From Alkalihalophilus marmarensis DSM 21297 (GTDB taxonomy: Bacteria; Bacillota; Bacilli; Bacillales; Bacillaceae_D), in the NCBI RefSeq assembly GCF_000474275.2, contig NZ_ATAE01000032.1, positions 1 through 64,000 on the forward strand: a stretch of 64,000 nucleotides of DNA, in the 5' to 3' direction. Below, one piece after another: positions 24,307-33,490 of the stretch (position 1 is its first letter; each line of letters starts with the position of its first letter). Under the pieces are notes generated by a model. That model worked only from the letters and a program-made list of their open reading frames with translations, did no database searches and had not been told where the DNA came from. Made by a program: the position numbers and the translations under genes.

Positions 24307-27295
24307 ACAAATCATGGTACATTGCGGATGGTTAGAAGGGAACTTTTTTCTTTGGGCAGAAAAACTGAATCGATCGAAATTCGATCAAATCGTTAGTTTT
24401 CAATACCCTTTTTTAGTTCCTGCATTTGAACTCAAATTAGCGCTTTACCGCCATGATCAAAATAGTTTCTATGGGACGTTTGTTGAAACAGAAAAAGCGG
24501 TTATTGATGTACCGTTAAAAAACAGGGAGTTTGTTTCTCCTGCAGGACAAATGACGATTTATCAAGCACAAGAACAAATGAAATCTTACTCTTTTCCTAT
24601 TGAAGGTATTCGTTTATCAATTAATGAGCTTCTAGATCAATGGGAGCTCATCGACCATTGGGATGAGCAAGAAGACCTTATCCTTTCACCAGATTTAAAG
24701 TATTGGATGAGTCTTTTTTCTGAAGTTAAATCCTTGATCGCACGTGGAGATATCGAGCCTAAAGCAAGCGGAGAATGGAATCTATCATCATTTCGCTTTA
24801 ATGAGTGGTCAGAAGCTCTGCCTAAAGTAAGCTTTTCGTTAAGGCCGACAACAGCATATATTCAATCCAAATCAAGCCAGACTACCTTGTTAGAAGACTT
24901 TAAGGACGTTCTACGGCGCTTTACTGATTCGGCGATCCGCTCTCTTCTTAATGATCCTAATTGTCAAGCTGCCTATCAAGAGTGGATTCATGCAGCAGAC
25001 GAGGAGCTAAAACCTTCACTAGAAGCATTAGCCACAAGCAATCAAGCGCATGTCCATTTATCTGAACAAGCTTTTGGAGAGCGACTTGGTACAGTTAAGG
25101 TAGAACCTTTCAAAACAGCACTTGCCCTCGTTGAACCGAATGACCAAGATGACGATTGGAGCATTTCTCTTTGTGTAATTGACCGTGAATATCCGAGCCA
25201 AGTCATTGAGATGAGTGAGTTAGAGCGCGGGGAACATCCGTGGAGAAGCAATCCTATCAGCCAACTAAAAAAGGACGTTACAGAGCTGCAATCAAAGATT
25301 CCCATCCTTGATGCATTATCTGTTTCTGCTCCTACCTTAAAACTTAGCGCTGATCAAGCGTATGAGCTTTTTACGATCCATCACTCATTACTTAAATCAA
25401 TGGGCATTCACCTTATTGTGCCTAAATGGTTAAAAGAGGGTAAAAAAGTAAAAGTCGAGCTCACAGTAGAAGGCATTCATCAACCAGCAACAAGTGAACC
25501 TTTACTCGACTGGCAAAGCCTGGCTTCATTTACTTATCAGGTTGCTATTGGAGACAGCACCTTAACAGCCGAACAATTTGATCAATTTGTTAAAGGCAGC
25601 AAACCATTTATATATGCGAACGGGGAATGGATCAGCTGGGACCCAAAGCTTGCCGCAAAGCTTCAATCCTACCTTAACAGTACATTAAATGAGACGACGT
25701 ATTTTGAGGCCCTTAAAAAGGATCAAGATGCAGAAGAATGGATAGATGAACTAGACGTAGAATGGGATTTTAACTGGGGAGAGACGCTTGAGAAATCTTT
25801 AGAATTATTATATAAACAAGCCCCCCCTTTAATTGAGCTTCCTGACAGCCTTCAAGGGGAGCTACGTCCTTACCAGCATCAAGGTGTCTCTTGGATCGCT
25901 CAATTACGACACACAGGATTTGGCGGCTGCTTAGCTGATGACATGGGTCTTGGAAAATCGATTCAAACGATTGCTTATATCCTATATACGTTAGAAAATC
26001 AAACAAAAGAGCAACGAAAACCATTCCTGCTCATTTGTCCAACTTCACTTATTTATAACTGGTTAAAAGAGTGTGAAAAATTCGCTCCTAGTGCGCGAAT
26101 TTTTGTTCATCACGGGCAGTCACGCCTGACAGAACAAGAAGTTGATTCGTTGGAAGAATGGGATATCATTTTAACTTCCTATCAATTAGCAGTCAGAGAT
26201 ACAGACTTGTTAAAGAACACTCATTGGAACGGGCTCATTTTAGATGAGGCTCAGCACATTAAAAATGTGGATACAAAGCAGCGGCGCGCTATTAAGCAAA
26301 TTAAAGCCGCTCATCGGTTAGCCCTGACTGGAACACCTATTGAAAACCGATTAAAAGAATTATGGTCGTTAATTGATGTGATCAACCCATCATTCCTCGG
26401 CTCTTTCAAGTCGTTTCAAGATACCTATATCAAGCCGATTGAAAAAGATCAGGATCAGGATAAGCTTAAGACACTGCAGCAGCTTATTTATCCATTTATT
26501 TTAAGGCGGAAGAAATCGGATGAACTATTGCAGTTAGGGTTGCCGGAGAAGCTAGAGCAGGTTCATAAGGTGACATTATCAGTCGAACAAGCTGCCCTGT
26601 ATCAGGCAGTAGTGGATGATATTTTATCCCGGCTGAATCAAGTATCACAGCTCGAGAGACGCGCTTTAATCTTAAAAAGTCTAACAAAATTAAAGCAAAT
26701 TTGTAATCATCCTGCCCAATTTCTTAAAACCGATGAAGTAAGCAGGCATGACTCAAGAAAGTGGGATGAATTATTTGCTTTAGTTGAAGACATTCACAAT
26801 CGAAACGAGAAGGTATTAATTTTTTCTCAATATAAAGAAATGGGCCGGTTAATAGCCGAGGAGCTAGAGCGTCGCTATCAAAAAGACGTCCCTTTTCTAC
26901 ACGGCAGTCTAACAAGACCGAAGCGGCAAGAGGCTATTGAGAGATTTCAAGAAGACCCGGAAGTCACTGCTTTTGTTCTTTCTCTTAAAGCAGGAGGAGT
27001 TGGCCTAAACTTAACAGCGGCAAATCATGTGATCCATTATGACAGATGGTGGAATCCTGCAGTCGAAAATCAAGCAACGGACCGTGCCTTTAGGATCGGT
27101 CAGACAAAAGATGTGACAGTTCATAAATTAATGACTTCAGGTACACTCGAAGAGAGAATTGATAAGATGTTAACTCAAAAGCAATCTTTGGCAGATCAAG
27201 TGCTGCAAGCAGGAGAACAGCAGGTAACGGAATTGACCAATGAAGAGATTCATCATTTAATACGTTTGACTACGAGTCCAGAAAGGAGTTTATAA
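24299..27295 (+). CDS. ywqA: SNF2/RapA-type DEAD-box helicase (YwqA-like)
   Basis: The 998-residue ATP-dependent DNA translocase has a long family-specific N-terminal half (about 1-510). The SNF2 core follows: motif I DDMGLGKSIQT, motif II DEAQHIKN, motif III LTGTPIENRLKELWSLI. The helicase C-terminal motifs are SLKAGGVGLNLTAANHVIHY and QATDRAFRIGQ. The TTG start overlaps the upstream gene. Size and motif spacing are normal for Bacillus YwqA. The cellular role is unsettled; a part in DNA repair or transcription recycling is possible. Confidence 0.94.
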   Translation: MNKQIMVHCGWLEGNFFLWAEKLNRSKFDQIVSFQYPFLVPAFELKLALYRHDQNSFYGTFVETEKAVIDVPLKNREFVSPAGQMTIYQAQEQMKSYSFPIEGIRLSINELLDQWELIDHWDEQEDLILSPDLKYWMSLFSEVKSLIARGDIEPKASGEWNLSSFRFNEWSEALPKVSFSLRPTTAYIQSKSSQTTLLEDFKDVLRRFTDSAIRSLLNDPNCQAAYQEWIHAADEELKPSLEALATSNQAHVHLSEQAFGERLGTVKVEPFKTALALVEPNDQDDDWSISLCVIDREYPSQVIEMSELERGEHPWRSNPISQLKKDVTELQSKIPILDALSVSAPTLKLSADQAYELFTIHHSLLKSMGIHLIVPKWLKEGKKVKVELTVEGIHQPATSEPLLDWQSLASFTYQVAIGDSTLTAEQFDQFVKGSKPFIYANGEWISWDPKLAAKLQSYLNSTLNETTYFEALKKDQDAEEWIDELDVEWDFNWGETLEKSLELLYKQAPPLIELPDSLQGELRPYQHQGVSWIAQLRHTGFGGCLADDMGLGKSIQTIAYILYTLENQTKEQRKPFLLICPTSLIYNWLKECEKFAPSARIFVHHGQSRLTEQEVDSLEEWDIILTSYQLAVRDTDLLKNTHWNGLILDEAQHIKNVDTKQRRAIKQIKAAHRLALTGTPIENRLKELWSLIDVINPSFLGSFKSFQDTYIKPIEKDQDQDKLKTLQQLIYPFILRRKKSDELLQLGLPEKLEQVHKVTLSVEQAALYQAVVDDILSRLNQVSQLERRALILKSLTKLKQICNHPAQFLKTDEVSRHDSRKWDELFALVEDIHNRNEKVLIFSQYKEMGRLIAEELERRYQKDVPFLHGSLTRPKRQEAIERFQEDPEVTAFVLSLKAGGVGLNLTAANHVIHYDRWWNPAVENQATDRAFRIGQTKDVTVHKLMTSGTLEERIDKMLTQKQSLADQVLQAGEQQVTELTNEEIHHLIRLTTSPERSL

Positions 27296-27301
27296 AATAA
27301 G

Positions 27302-27484
27302 ATGAAAGCAGAATATGAAGAGCCGTATAAAAGCTATTGGATCGGCTCAAAAAATATGCCTACCACCGAAAACTCCCCTAACTCAACAACTCCAACGCCG
27401 GCCCATCACTCTGAGATGTGGAGTAAAATGAAGCAGTCTATTCAAGAAGCCGCAAAGAAAAAATGGAATATTGTAGATGAATAA
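27302..27484 (+). CDS. Small unknown protein behind the helicase
   Basis: A 60-residue hydrophilic product starts 6 bases after the helicase stop. It has a Thr/Pro/Ser-rich middle (TTENSPNSTTPTP) and a charged helical C-terminus (MWSKMKQSIQEAAKKKWNIVDE). The nearest ribosome site (AAAGGAG) is 13 bases from the ATG, rather far. A strong terminator follows directly, so it is the last gene of the unit if real. No family is recognised. Confidence 0.55.
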   Translation: MKAEYEEPYKSYWIGSKNMPTTENSPNSTTPTPAHHSEMWSKMKQSIQEAAKKKWNIVDE

Positions 27485-27492
27485 TACACCCC

Positions 27493-27531
27493 AAAAAAGA
27501 CTAAGCGATATAAACTCGCTTAGTCTTTTCT
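27493..27531 (+). terminator. Terminator of the SNF2 operon
   Basis: A perfect 12-bp stem (AAGACTAAGCGA/TCGCTTAGTCTT) with loop TATAAAC is followed by T-rich sequence. An A-run on the left lets it also work on the minus strand. Confidence 0.88.
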
Positions 27532-27579
27532 CTACATTTATTCGATCCCAATTATTTAAACTCAATTACTCTAATTCAA

Positions 27580-28071
27580 TTACTCTATTTCAATGGAACT
27601 TTCTGCTTTAAATTGTTCCTTATTCTCTACTTCTTCTCCGTCAACTGCAGCAGCAACCACTTCAATATAAATGGTATGAGTGCTTGATGACCATTGATCA
27701 GTTGAAAGAGTTTCTTGATAAGACTTTGTTTCACCCGGCTCAAAGGTCTCAGAGGTTAACGCCATGGTAAACATCATCTCATTGGAGTAACGGTATACTT
27801 CATTTCCTTCTTCATCTACAACAACCAATTCATATTTTTGACCCGATGTAAAGTCCAATGTAGCTGCTTCATCCATCTGATTTGTTATTTCGATATCTAC
27901 AACGACCTCGCCCTCACCATTTTGTTCAGTAGTAACATTAACAGCCCAATCTGAATTCATAGCCGCATCGTTCCCTTCTGCTTGGTCTCCTCCTGGACTG
28001 GTAGCTGTTTGTCCACATGCTGTCATAAAGATCAACCCAAGCGCCATAAGAATAGAAAATACATGTTTCAT
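27580..28071 (-). CDS. BsuPI-domain lipoprotein
   Basis: The 163-residue secreted lipoprotein has signal MKHVFSILMALGLIFMTAC (lipobox Cys 19) and a linker rich in Gly/Asp/Ala. A BsuPI (intracellular proteinase inhibitor) domain follows from about residue 45: DFTSGQKYELVVVDEEGNEV, YSNEMMFTMAL, FEPGETKSYQ. ATG 28071 is six bases behind GGAGG; the ATG at 28077 is too close. A protease-inhibitor function is only suggested by the family. Confidence 0.9.
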   Translation of the reverse strand: MKHVFSILMALGLIFMTACGQTATSPGGDQAEGNDAAMNSDWAVNVTTEQNGEGEVVVDIEITNQMDEAATLDFTSGQKYELVVVDEEGNEVYRYSNEMMFTMALTSETFEPGETKSYQETLSTDQWSSSTHTIYIEVVAAAVDGEEVENKEQFKAESSIEIE

Positions 28072-28085
28072 GTACATCCTCCTTT

Positions 28086-28907
28086 TTACTCTTTGCGAAA
28101 CAAACCATATATTCCTGTTGTTTCGATTATATTTGTAAATGCTTCAGGATCGACAGAATCGATGATATGCTTAAGATCATATAATTCATATCTAGTAATC
28201 ACGGTCATTAGAACTTCTTTTTCATCCGCCATATACCCGCCTTTAGCAGGCAGTCTCGTTATTCCTCTAGTAATGCGTTCGTGTATTGCCTGTCTTAATT
28301 CTTCTGGTTTCTTCGTCACAATCATTGCTGTTAGCTTCACATGACGTGTATGAATGGCATCAATAACACGTGATGTCACATAAAGAGTAACCAGTGTATA
28401 TAATGCTTTTTCAGGATCAAACAAAAAGCCGGAAGCTAGAACAATCACTCCATTTAGTAAAAAGAAATAAATTCCTACGGGGCGGTCACTTAACCTTGAT
28501 AAGATTAACACGATGATATCAATACCGCCTGTGGATGCACCTACTTTCAAAGTGATGCCTGCTCCTATTGCGGCAATCACACCTCCAAATACGGCATTTA
28601 ATAAAATATCGCTTGAATAGTTTGTGATAGGTACAATTTCAAGAAATAACGTAGTAAAAGCGACGTTTAAAAAACTATAAACGGTGAAGCTCTTTCCAAT
28701 TTTCAACCATCCGATAATTGCTACAGGAATATTCAGCAAGAATAACATTATACCAGTTGACAGGGGTAAAATTGTTGCCAATAATTGGGACACCCCTGTA
28801 AAACCACTTGCAAACACATTAGCTGGTATTAGAAAAAAGTTCAAAGATATTGCTAATAAAAACGCTGAAAAGATAATGACCAACAGTTTCTTTAATTCGT
28901 TTACCAT
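28086..28907 (-). CDS. yitT: YitT family membrane protein
   Basis: The 273-residue protein has five or six hydrophobic helices in the first 170 residues, with the YitT motifs NVFASGFTGVSQLLA, GASTGGIDII and PVGIYFFLLN. A cytoplasmic DUF2179 domain follows (about 195-273; ITRGITRLPAKGGYM, TVITRYEL, AFTNIIETTGIYG). It starts 4 bases after the yitV stop, so the two are coupled; yitV and yitT are also neighbours in B. subtilis. Several paralogues exist in Bacillus, so the exact name is by context. Confidence 0.9.
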   Translation of the reverse strand: MVNELKKLLVIIFSAFLLAISLNFFLIPANVFASGFTGVSQLLATILPLSTGIMLFLLNIPVAIIGWLKIGKSFTVYSFLNVAFTTLFLEIVPITNYSSDILLNAVFGGVIAAIGAGITLKVGASTGGIDIIVLILSRLSDRPVGIYFFLLNGVIVLASGFLFDPEKALYTLVTLYVTSRVIDAIHTRHVKLTAMIVTKKPEELRQAIHERITRGITRLPAKGGYMADEKEVLMTVITRYELYDLKHIIDSVDPEAFTNIIETTGIYGLFRKE

Positions 28908-28911
28908 ACGA

Positions 28912-29703
28912 TCACCATACAGATGCTTTCACTTTTTCATTTAAGAGGTGAGTACAAAACCAATCTACACCTTGCAACGTTGCGTGTCTCGTTACCTTAT
29001 GAGATGTATTCGGTTCTTGAATAAACTGAATTCGATCTGTTTGATCATATTGATCATAAAGCTGTTCATACAGAGCTTTTGAATAATCAAAAGGTACAAC
29101 TTGATCTTGTTCCCCGTGCCAAATCAAAAGCGGTCTCTCATTTAATGCTTCTAGATTTTGTGATAAGTCCACTGCTTTTAACTGACTTAACATCGCTTGC
29201 TTCATTTTCTCTTCAAGCGTATGCCCAGAGTCTTCAATCATTTTAATTTGGGCATTAGCAAATGACTGGAAATAGGCAGTACCCATAAACGAAACAGCCG
29301 AATGAATCCAAGAATATTGACTGAGTGCCCCATACATTGTGATCGCGCCCATTGAGGTTCCTGCAACGCCGATGCGATCATTATCGATCAATTCTCGTTG
29401 CTGCAGATTATCTTTAATCAGGCTGATTTCTTTAATTGATTGTAAGACAATATTCCAAAAAAGAATATCACGATCTTTTCCGCGCACATCCCCCTCACGT
29501 TCCCCGTGATGGAGGGCATCAGGCAGGATCACCCGAAATCCTTTCTTTGCTAATAAATAGGCTATCGCTAAATTATGTTCTTTAGCACTTGTATACCCAT
29601 GAAGGAAAAAGACTGTAGGAAGTTGTTTGGTATGATCATTTTCTGCTTTCACTACATGTAACGTAGGGATGTTATGGATCGTTTCATTTTTTATTGTAAT
29701 CAA
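28912..29703 (-). CDS. yitV: Alpha/beta hydrolase, YitV-like esterase
   Basis: The 263-residue cytoplasmic hydrolase has FFLHGYTSAKEH (oxyanion region), the nucleophile Ser in VAGTSMGAITMYG, an Asp in WHGEQDQVVPFD and a His in NTSHKVTRH, which completes the triad. TTG 29703 lies 7 bases after AAGGAG and is preferred to TTG 29721, which overlaps that site. It is followed by yitT. Confidence 0.9.
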   Translation of the reverse strand: MITIKNETIHNIPTLHVVKAENDHTKQLPTVFFLHGYTSAKEHNLAIAYLLAKKGFRVILPDALHHGEREGDVRGKDRDILFWNIVLQSIKEISLIKDNLQQRELIDNDRIGVAGTSMGAITMYGALSQYSWIHSAVSFMGTAYFQSFANAQIKMIEDSGHTLEEKMKQAMLSQLKAVDLSQNLEALNERPLLIWHGEQDQVVPFDYSKALYEQLYDQYDQTDRIQFIQEPNTSHKVTRHATLQGVDWFCTHLLNEKVKASVW

Positions 29704-29850
29704 TTTGTCTGCTCCTTCCAATAATTAGATTCCATTTGTAATACGGATTATTATAGCACCGGAATTTAATTATTTCATTAAAATAATTCTTACGATAAGA
29801 GCCCAAGTTACCTTTACTACACAACCTGCCCTGATTTATCAAAAAACAAA

Positions 29851-29876
29851 CAAAAAGCCACCCGCATTGGTGACTT
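29851..29876 (-). terminator. Terminator after the small 93-residue gene
   Basis: On the minus strand AGTCACC pairs with GGTGGCT (one G-T) around a 6-base loop, followed by TTTTTG. Confidence 0.7.
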
Positions 29877-30156
29877 AATATTGATTCTGCTGTTGTTTTT
29901 CATTATATCTTTGAACACTGTAGAGGGCACCTTCATTCACCATTTTATTATCATCTACATCATACGGGTCAGGGTGTCCTGCTTTAATCTCGGTTTGACC
30001 ATTTTGATTTTCTGCTCTTTGCTTGGTCACTTTTGTGTACATTTGCTTTAATTGACGTTTTGCTTTTTCTCTTCTTTCTTCATCTTTTAGAAGGATAGTT
30101 GTAGCACTTGCTACTCCTGCGACAACAGATGCAACTAGAGTTCGCTTCATATTCAT
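29875..30156 (-). CDS. Small membrane-anchored protein, unknown
   Basis: The 93-residue protein has one N-terminal hydrophobic segment (RTLVASVVAGVASATTILL, residues 4-23). A strongly basic amphipathic stretch (DEERREKAKRQLKQMYTKV) and a polar C-terminus (HPDPYDVDDNKMVNEG) follow. The layout recalls YtxH-type proteins. ATG 30156 is 7 bases after GGTGGGAG. No function is known. Confidence 0.8.
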   Translation of the reverse strand: MNMKRTLVASVVAGVASATTILLKDEERREKAKRQLKQMYTKVTKQRAENQNGQTEIKAGHPDPYDVDDNKMVNEGALYSVQRYNEKQQQNQY

Positions 30157-30281
30157 AAATGATCTCCCACCTTTTCAAATTGTTACAATATGTTTTCCCT
30201 AAATAAATCAAAGTAAACATTTATCATGATTTCCGGTGAGAATGCACACACTATACTATCATTTATGAAAGCAGGTGAATT

Positions 30282-30413
30282 ATGTCACACACTGGCGATT
30301 CAAACAAAAAAAAGAAAGATAATAATGCAATCAATGCTAAGAAAAATCAACAAGCAATGGAAAATGCCCGCCGCGGCAAGTATACTGACTCAAAAGAACC
30401 AGACCACCTATAA
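30282..30413 (+). CDS. DUF3941 family small protein
   Basis: A 43-residue frame starts at ATG 30282 behind GCAGGTG. The product MSHTGDSNKKKKDNNAINAK... contains the DUF3941 core KKKKDNNA-N--KN--A-ENARRGKY, a short Bacillus-specific family of unknown role. Divergent from the 93-residue gene. Confidence 0.85.
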   Translation: MSHTGDSNKKKKDNNAINAKKNQQAMENARRGKYTDSKEPDHL

Positions 30414-30430
30414 AAGAGCAAAGCAGAGGA

Positions 30431-31426
30431 TTAGTTAAAGATCTCCTCTGCTCCCTCTATTTCTTCTTGCTGACTGTCTCCAAAGCCTCTTAGTTGGTGA
30501 TCCCAATAACCGATACGTTCAATCGATTGATCACTACCTGCTATAAACCAAATGGAACCAAACTCCACATCATAAATGATCACTTGTTTTCCATCAATCG
30601 ATTCTCTCACATACTGATTACCATACGCACGAACGGCATCATTTAATCGGTCTCCTACAGAAATTCCTTTTGACGTTTCGTAACCAGCATCTGAAACGAT
30701 CAAATGTGATAGAGCATTATCTGTGATTTCAATTTGAACATCAAAGGCGTTTTCTTTTCTTTCATACCCGTACCGATCTCTATATGTAAACTCATTTTCT
30801 GATCCATAAAAACCAACATAATCAGCAGTCATTCCATACCCTGTATTCCAGTGAATGGCTCCTAATACACCGTTTACTTGTTCTTTATTTAATCCGATAG
30901 ACAGGCCTGCCATATCCATCAGACCTGGCGAATTAAGGTGAATGATCCCCGTGTCTTGATACATGTAATAATCAAAGCCTAATTTTCCTACATCTGCCAG
31001 CCGAATCATATCTCGATTTTGAATATAGTCAAGAGAAAAACTAGATAAAAAAGAAAGGATCTCTTCATGTTCTTTCTCTTCTTCTGTTATTTCTCTGTTT
31101 TCAATGCTTTCAATGCTCCCAACCCTTGTATCCTCATCTGCCAGAGACATTTTATGACGCTCTTCATTCAGCACTCGGATAATTTTTTGAACATATCCAT
31201 ATCCATCCTTAAGCTCTCCATTAAAATGAGCTGCCTCCATTAACACCGGTCTCAAAGGAAGCCACCATTCACCGTCTATCTTTACCGGTTCTCCTACGTA
31301 CCTTTGTTCTTGACCATCTATATAAAACCAAGTCTTTGCTGTTTCTGATGCGTAAGAATGAGAAGGTGAAACGAAAAACAAACAACTTAAGACCAAAGAC
31401 AAAATACCTATTTTTATTATATTCAA
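30431..31426 (-). CDS. Secreted protein with copper-amine-oxidase-like N-terminal domain
   Basis: The 331-residue protein has a signal peptide (IIKIGILSLVLSCLFFVSPSHSYA cut near residue 27). A stalk-type domain follows (WFYIDGQEQRYVGEPVKIDG then WWLPLRPVLMEAAHF), like the domain named after copper amine oxidase N-termini. The rest (about 150-331) holds a repeated layout, GLSIGLNKEQVNGVLG and GISVGDRLNDAVRAYG, each resembling the short repeats of secreted Bacillus proteins. TTG 31426 fits the AGGGG site better than TTG 31435. Extracellular; function unknown. Confidence 0.78.
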   Translation of the reverse strand: MNIIKIGILSLVLSCLFFVSPSHSYASETAKTWFYIDGQEQRYVGEPVKIDGEWWLPLRPVLMEAAHFNGELKDGYGYVQKIIRVLNEERHKMSLADEDTRVGSIESIENREITEEEKEHEEILSFLSSFSLDYIQNRDMIRLADVGKLGFDYYMYQDTGIIHLNSPGLMDMAGLSIGLNKEQVNGVLGAIHWNTGYGMTADYVGFYGSENEFTYRDRYGYERKENAFDVQIEITDNALSHLIVSDAGYETSKGISVGDRLNDAVRAYGNQYVRESIDGKQVIIYDVEFGSIWFIAGSDQSIERIGYWDHQLRGFGDSQQEEIEGAEEIFN

Positions 31427-31534
31427 TCTTTCCAACCCCTATTAATATTCTCTATTGTCAATAGTTTACTAGAATTTAACCTTTTTTCCTACAACAATCT
31501 ACATTATTTTTGGGGTTAATGTCATTTTATTGAT

Positions 31535-31564
31535 CAAAAAAAGAACTCAGATACCTGAGCTCTT
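31535..31564 (-). terminator. Terminator after the 46-residue membrane protein gene
   Basis: On the minus strand GAGCTCAG pairs with CTGAGTTC (one G-T pair) around GTAT, followed by seven T. Confidence 0.87.
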
Positions 31565-31577
31565 AGCGTGAATTCAA

Positions 31578-31718
31578 CTATGCTTTTCTTCCCGTGATTA
31601 GACGGAATATAAACAAGACTAATGCGATCACCAGAAGGATATGGATTAAGTTCCCTGCAATTTCAAAACTAAAGCCTAACAGCCATAAAATGAGCAAGAT
31701 GATTAAGATTGTCCACAT
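31578..31718 (-). CDS. Lmo0937-like small membrane protein
   Basis: A 46-residue frame starts at ATG 31718 behind GAAAGGAGGAG. The product MWTILIILLILWLLGFSF..., with a second helix NLIHILLVIALVLFIFRL and end ITGRKA, matches the two-helix lmo0937 family seen in many Firmicutes, often under stress control. A terminator follows. Confidence 0.87.
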   Translation of the reverse strand: MWTILIILLILWLLGFSFEIAGNLIHILLVIALVLFIFRLITGRKA

Positions 31719-31779
31719 TTATACACTCCTCCTTTCTGCATTCAGTATGTTTAGCATCACCCATCTCGTTAAAATTACT

Positions 31780-31816
31780 CAAAAGAAAGCACAGTGCCTT
31801 TTGACACTGTGCAGCT
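31780..31816 (-). terminator. Terminator after the rhodanese gene
   Basis: On the minus strand GCACAGTG and CACTGTGC pair around an 8-base loop and are followed by TTTCTTTT. Confidence 0.8.
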
Positions 31817-31818
31817 TT

Positions 31819-32184
31819 TTAACGATATAACTCTTCGGTATTTTCAACCATCCATTCAAGACCTTCCTGACGATCCCCATCCCAGCTCAACATACCGCCG
31901 TAGAAATTTCTAACATCATTAAATCCGTTATTTTTTAAATAAAGAGCTACATTTTGACTTCGCGCCCCGCTGCGACAAATAAATACGTAGCTTTTTGACT
32001 TATCAAGCTTCTCAAGATGAGCAGGGATTGTTTGCATAGGGATTAAAGGAACGCCAGGGATATGACTTTCTTCGTATTCATCTATTTCACGAACATCAAT
32101 TAGTATAGGTGAGGCTGAATCGTTCACCATTCCTTTTAATTCATTCGTATCGACTTGGATAATACCATCTAATTCATTGCTCAT
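31819..32184 (-). CDS. Rhodanese-like sulfurtransferase
   Basis: The 121-residue single-domain protein has ILIDVREIDEYEESHIPGVPLIPM and the active-site loop ICRSGARS with Cys near residue 70. Gly-rich NFYGGMLSWD follows near the end. It may carry persulfide sulfur. ATG 32184 is preceded by AAGGAGAGAG. Cytoplasmic, and possibly transcribed behind the AI-2E family gene. Confidence 0.93.
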   Translation of the reverse strand: MSNELDGIIQVDTNELKGMVNDSASPILIDVREIDEYEESHIPGVPLIPMQTIPAHLEKLDKSKSYVFICRSGARSQNVALYLKNNGFNDVRNFYGGMLSWDGDRQEGLEWMVENTEELYR

Positions 32185-32245
32185 TTATCTCTCTCCTTAC
32201 TCTGCTTCATTTATTCGTTTAATCATTAATCATCATTAATCATCA

Positions 32246-33334
32246 TTAATCAATAGGACGTCTGCGCAGCATAATTAATCGATAAGTGTGCAGAACAATT
32301 ACTTTTCCGACTGCATATGTCGGGACGGCTAATAATAAGCCTAACAGACCAGCAAATCTGCTCGCAACAAGCAATAATAAAATAATCGTTAACGGATGAA
32401 TATCTAATTTTCTTCCCATAACTTGTGGAGAGATTAAATTACTTTCAATTTGTTGGACAACAACTACCACTATTATTACGAGTAACGCCATAAACGGGGA
32501 ATCAAGGAACCCGACGATCACACCAGGAAACGTCCCGATCCACGGACCTACAAATGGAATCACATTTGTAAACATGGCAACTAGGGCTAAAACAAGCGGA
32601 TACTCGATCCCGATGATAAGGTAGCCTATGTATACAAGAACACCCACACAAATACTAACAATAATTTGCCCTTGAATATAAGAGCTCAATGCATAATCCA
32701 TATCAGATAGGATTCGTTGACCTTCCTTCTGATGTTTTCTAGGCAGCAGCCTGAGAACTTGGTTAGGAGCTTTCTCTCCTTCTTTCAACATGTAATATAA
32801 AACAAATGGAATAATAATCAAAACAATGACTACATTTGCGATAAATCCAATAAAGCTAGCGACATTCGAACCAATGCTAGACATTATATTGGTCATATAT
32901 TCTTCTAAGTTTGATGTGATCTCTTCTAGTGAGAAGTTTTCACTTTCTTGGAACCTTGAAATATATTCATTTTCTTGAATAGCTATAATCATGTTTCTAA
33001 TTTCATTCATAAAAGTCGGCCAGTTACGTGTTAAGCTGGTAAACTGACGCTGTAATTCAGGTCCTACAAGTAAGATCAGCGACGTTATTAATCCTATTGC
33101 CATTAAGTAAAGGATTAATATTGATATACTTCTCGGCAGTTTTTTTGATAATAAATTCACAAATGGCCTTAATAAATAAAACAACACTCCTGCAAGAACA
33201 ATAGGAGCAAAAAGAGTTTGAACAAGAACCACGATCGGCTTAAAGATCCAATCAACTAGAGATCCTAAATAAATAATTAAGAAAACAAGAGCAAGGCCTA
33301 CTCCAAATCGAAATGCTTTATTTTGTGGCAGCAT
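32246..33334 (-). CDS. AI-2E family transporter / permease
   Basis: The 362-residue membrane protein has about eight helices: paired N-terminal helices, a long soluble segment (about 95-150) and the conserved C-terminal core PLVLALVAMFTNVIPFVGPWIG, QQIESNLISPQVMG, HPLTIILLLL. Family members have been linked to export of signals or sodium/proton exchange, so the substrate cannot be given. ATG 33334 follows AAGGAA. Confidence 0.9.
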   Translation of the reverse strand: MLPQNKAFRFGVGLALVFLIIYLGSLVDWIFKPIVVLVQTLFAPIVLAGVLFYLLRPFVNLLSKKLPRSISILILYLMAIGLITSLILLVGPELQRQFTSLTRNWPTFMNEIRNMIIAIQENEYISRFQESENFSLEEITSNLEEYMTNIMSSIGSNVASFIGFIANVVIVLIIIPFVLYYMLKEGEKAPNQVLRLLPRKHQKEGQRILSDMDYALSSYIQGQIIVSICVGVLVYIGYLIIGIEYPLVLALVAMFTNVIPFVGPWIGTFPGVIVGFLDSPFMALLVIIVVVVVQQIESNLISPQVMGRKLDIHPLTIILLLLVASRFAGLLGLLLAVPTYAVGKVIVLHTYRLIMLRRRPID

Positions 33335-33449
33335 AGATTTCTAATTCCTTCCTTTATACTTTTTCGTTATTATATCACAGCACTTCTTAACTGATCGAAA
33401 CAAAAGAATGTACCTTGTATCTATACCTTAGAAATGTAACTCTAAACAT

Positions 33450-33490
33450 AAAAAAAGAAGGAAAAGCCTATGAGCTGATTTCCTTCTCTG
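33450..33490 (-). terminator. Terminator overlapping the end of the LacI-type gene
   Basis: On the minus strand AGAAGGAAA pairs with TTTTCCTTCT, and a T-run follows. The left arm lies in the last codons of the regulator. Confidence 0.65.

Noticed and set aside
32216-32252. Short CATCATTAAT repeats as a possible CRISPR or regulatory array
   Set aside because: Three imperfect copies of about 10 bases without spacers, at the end of a gene in AT-rich DNA. Too small for an array and most likely slippage.
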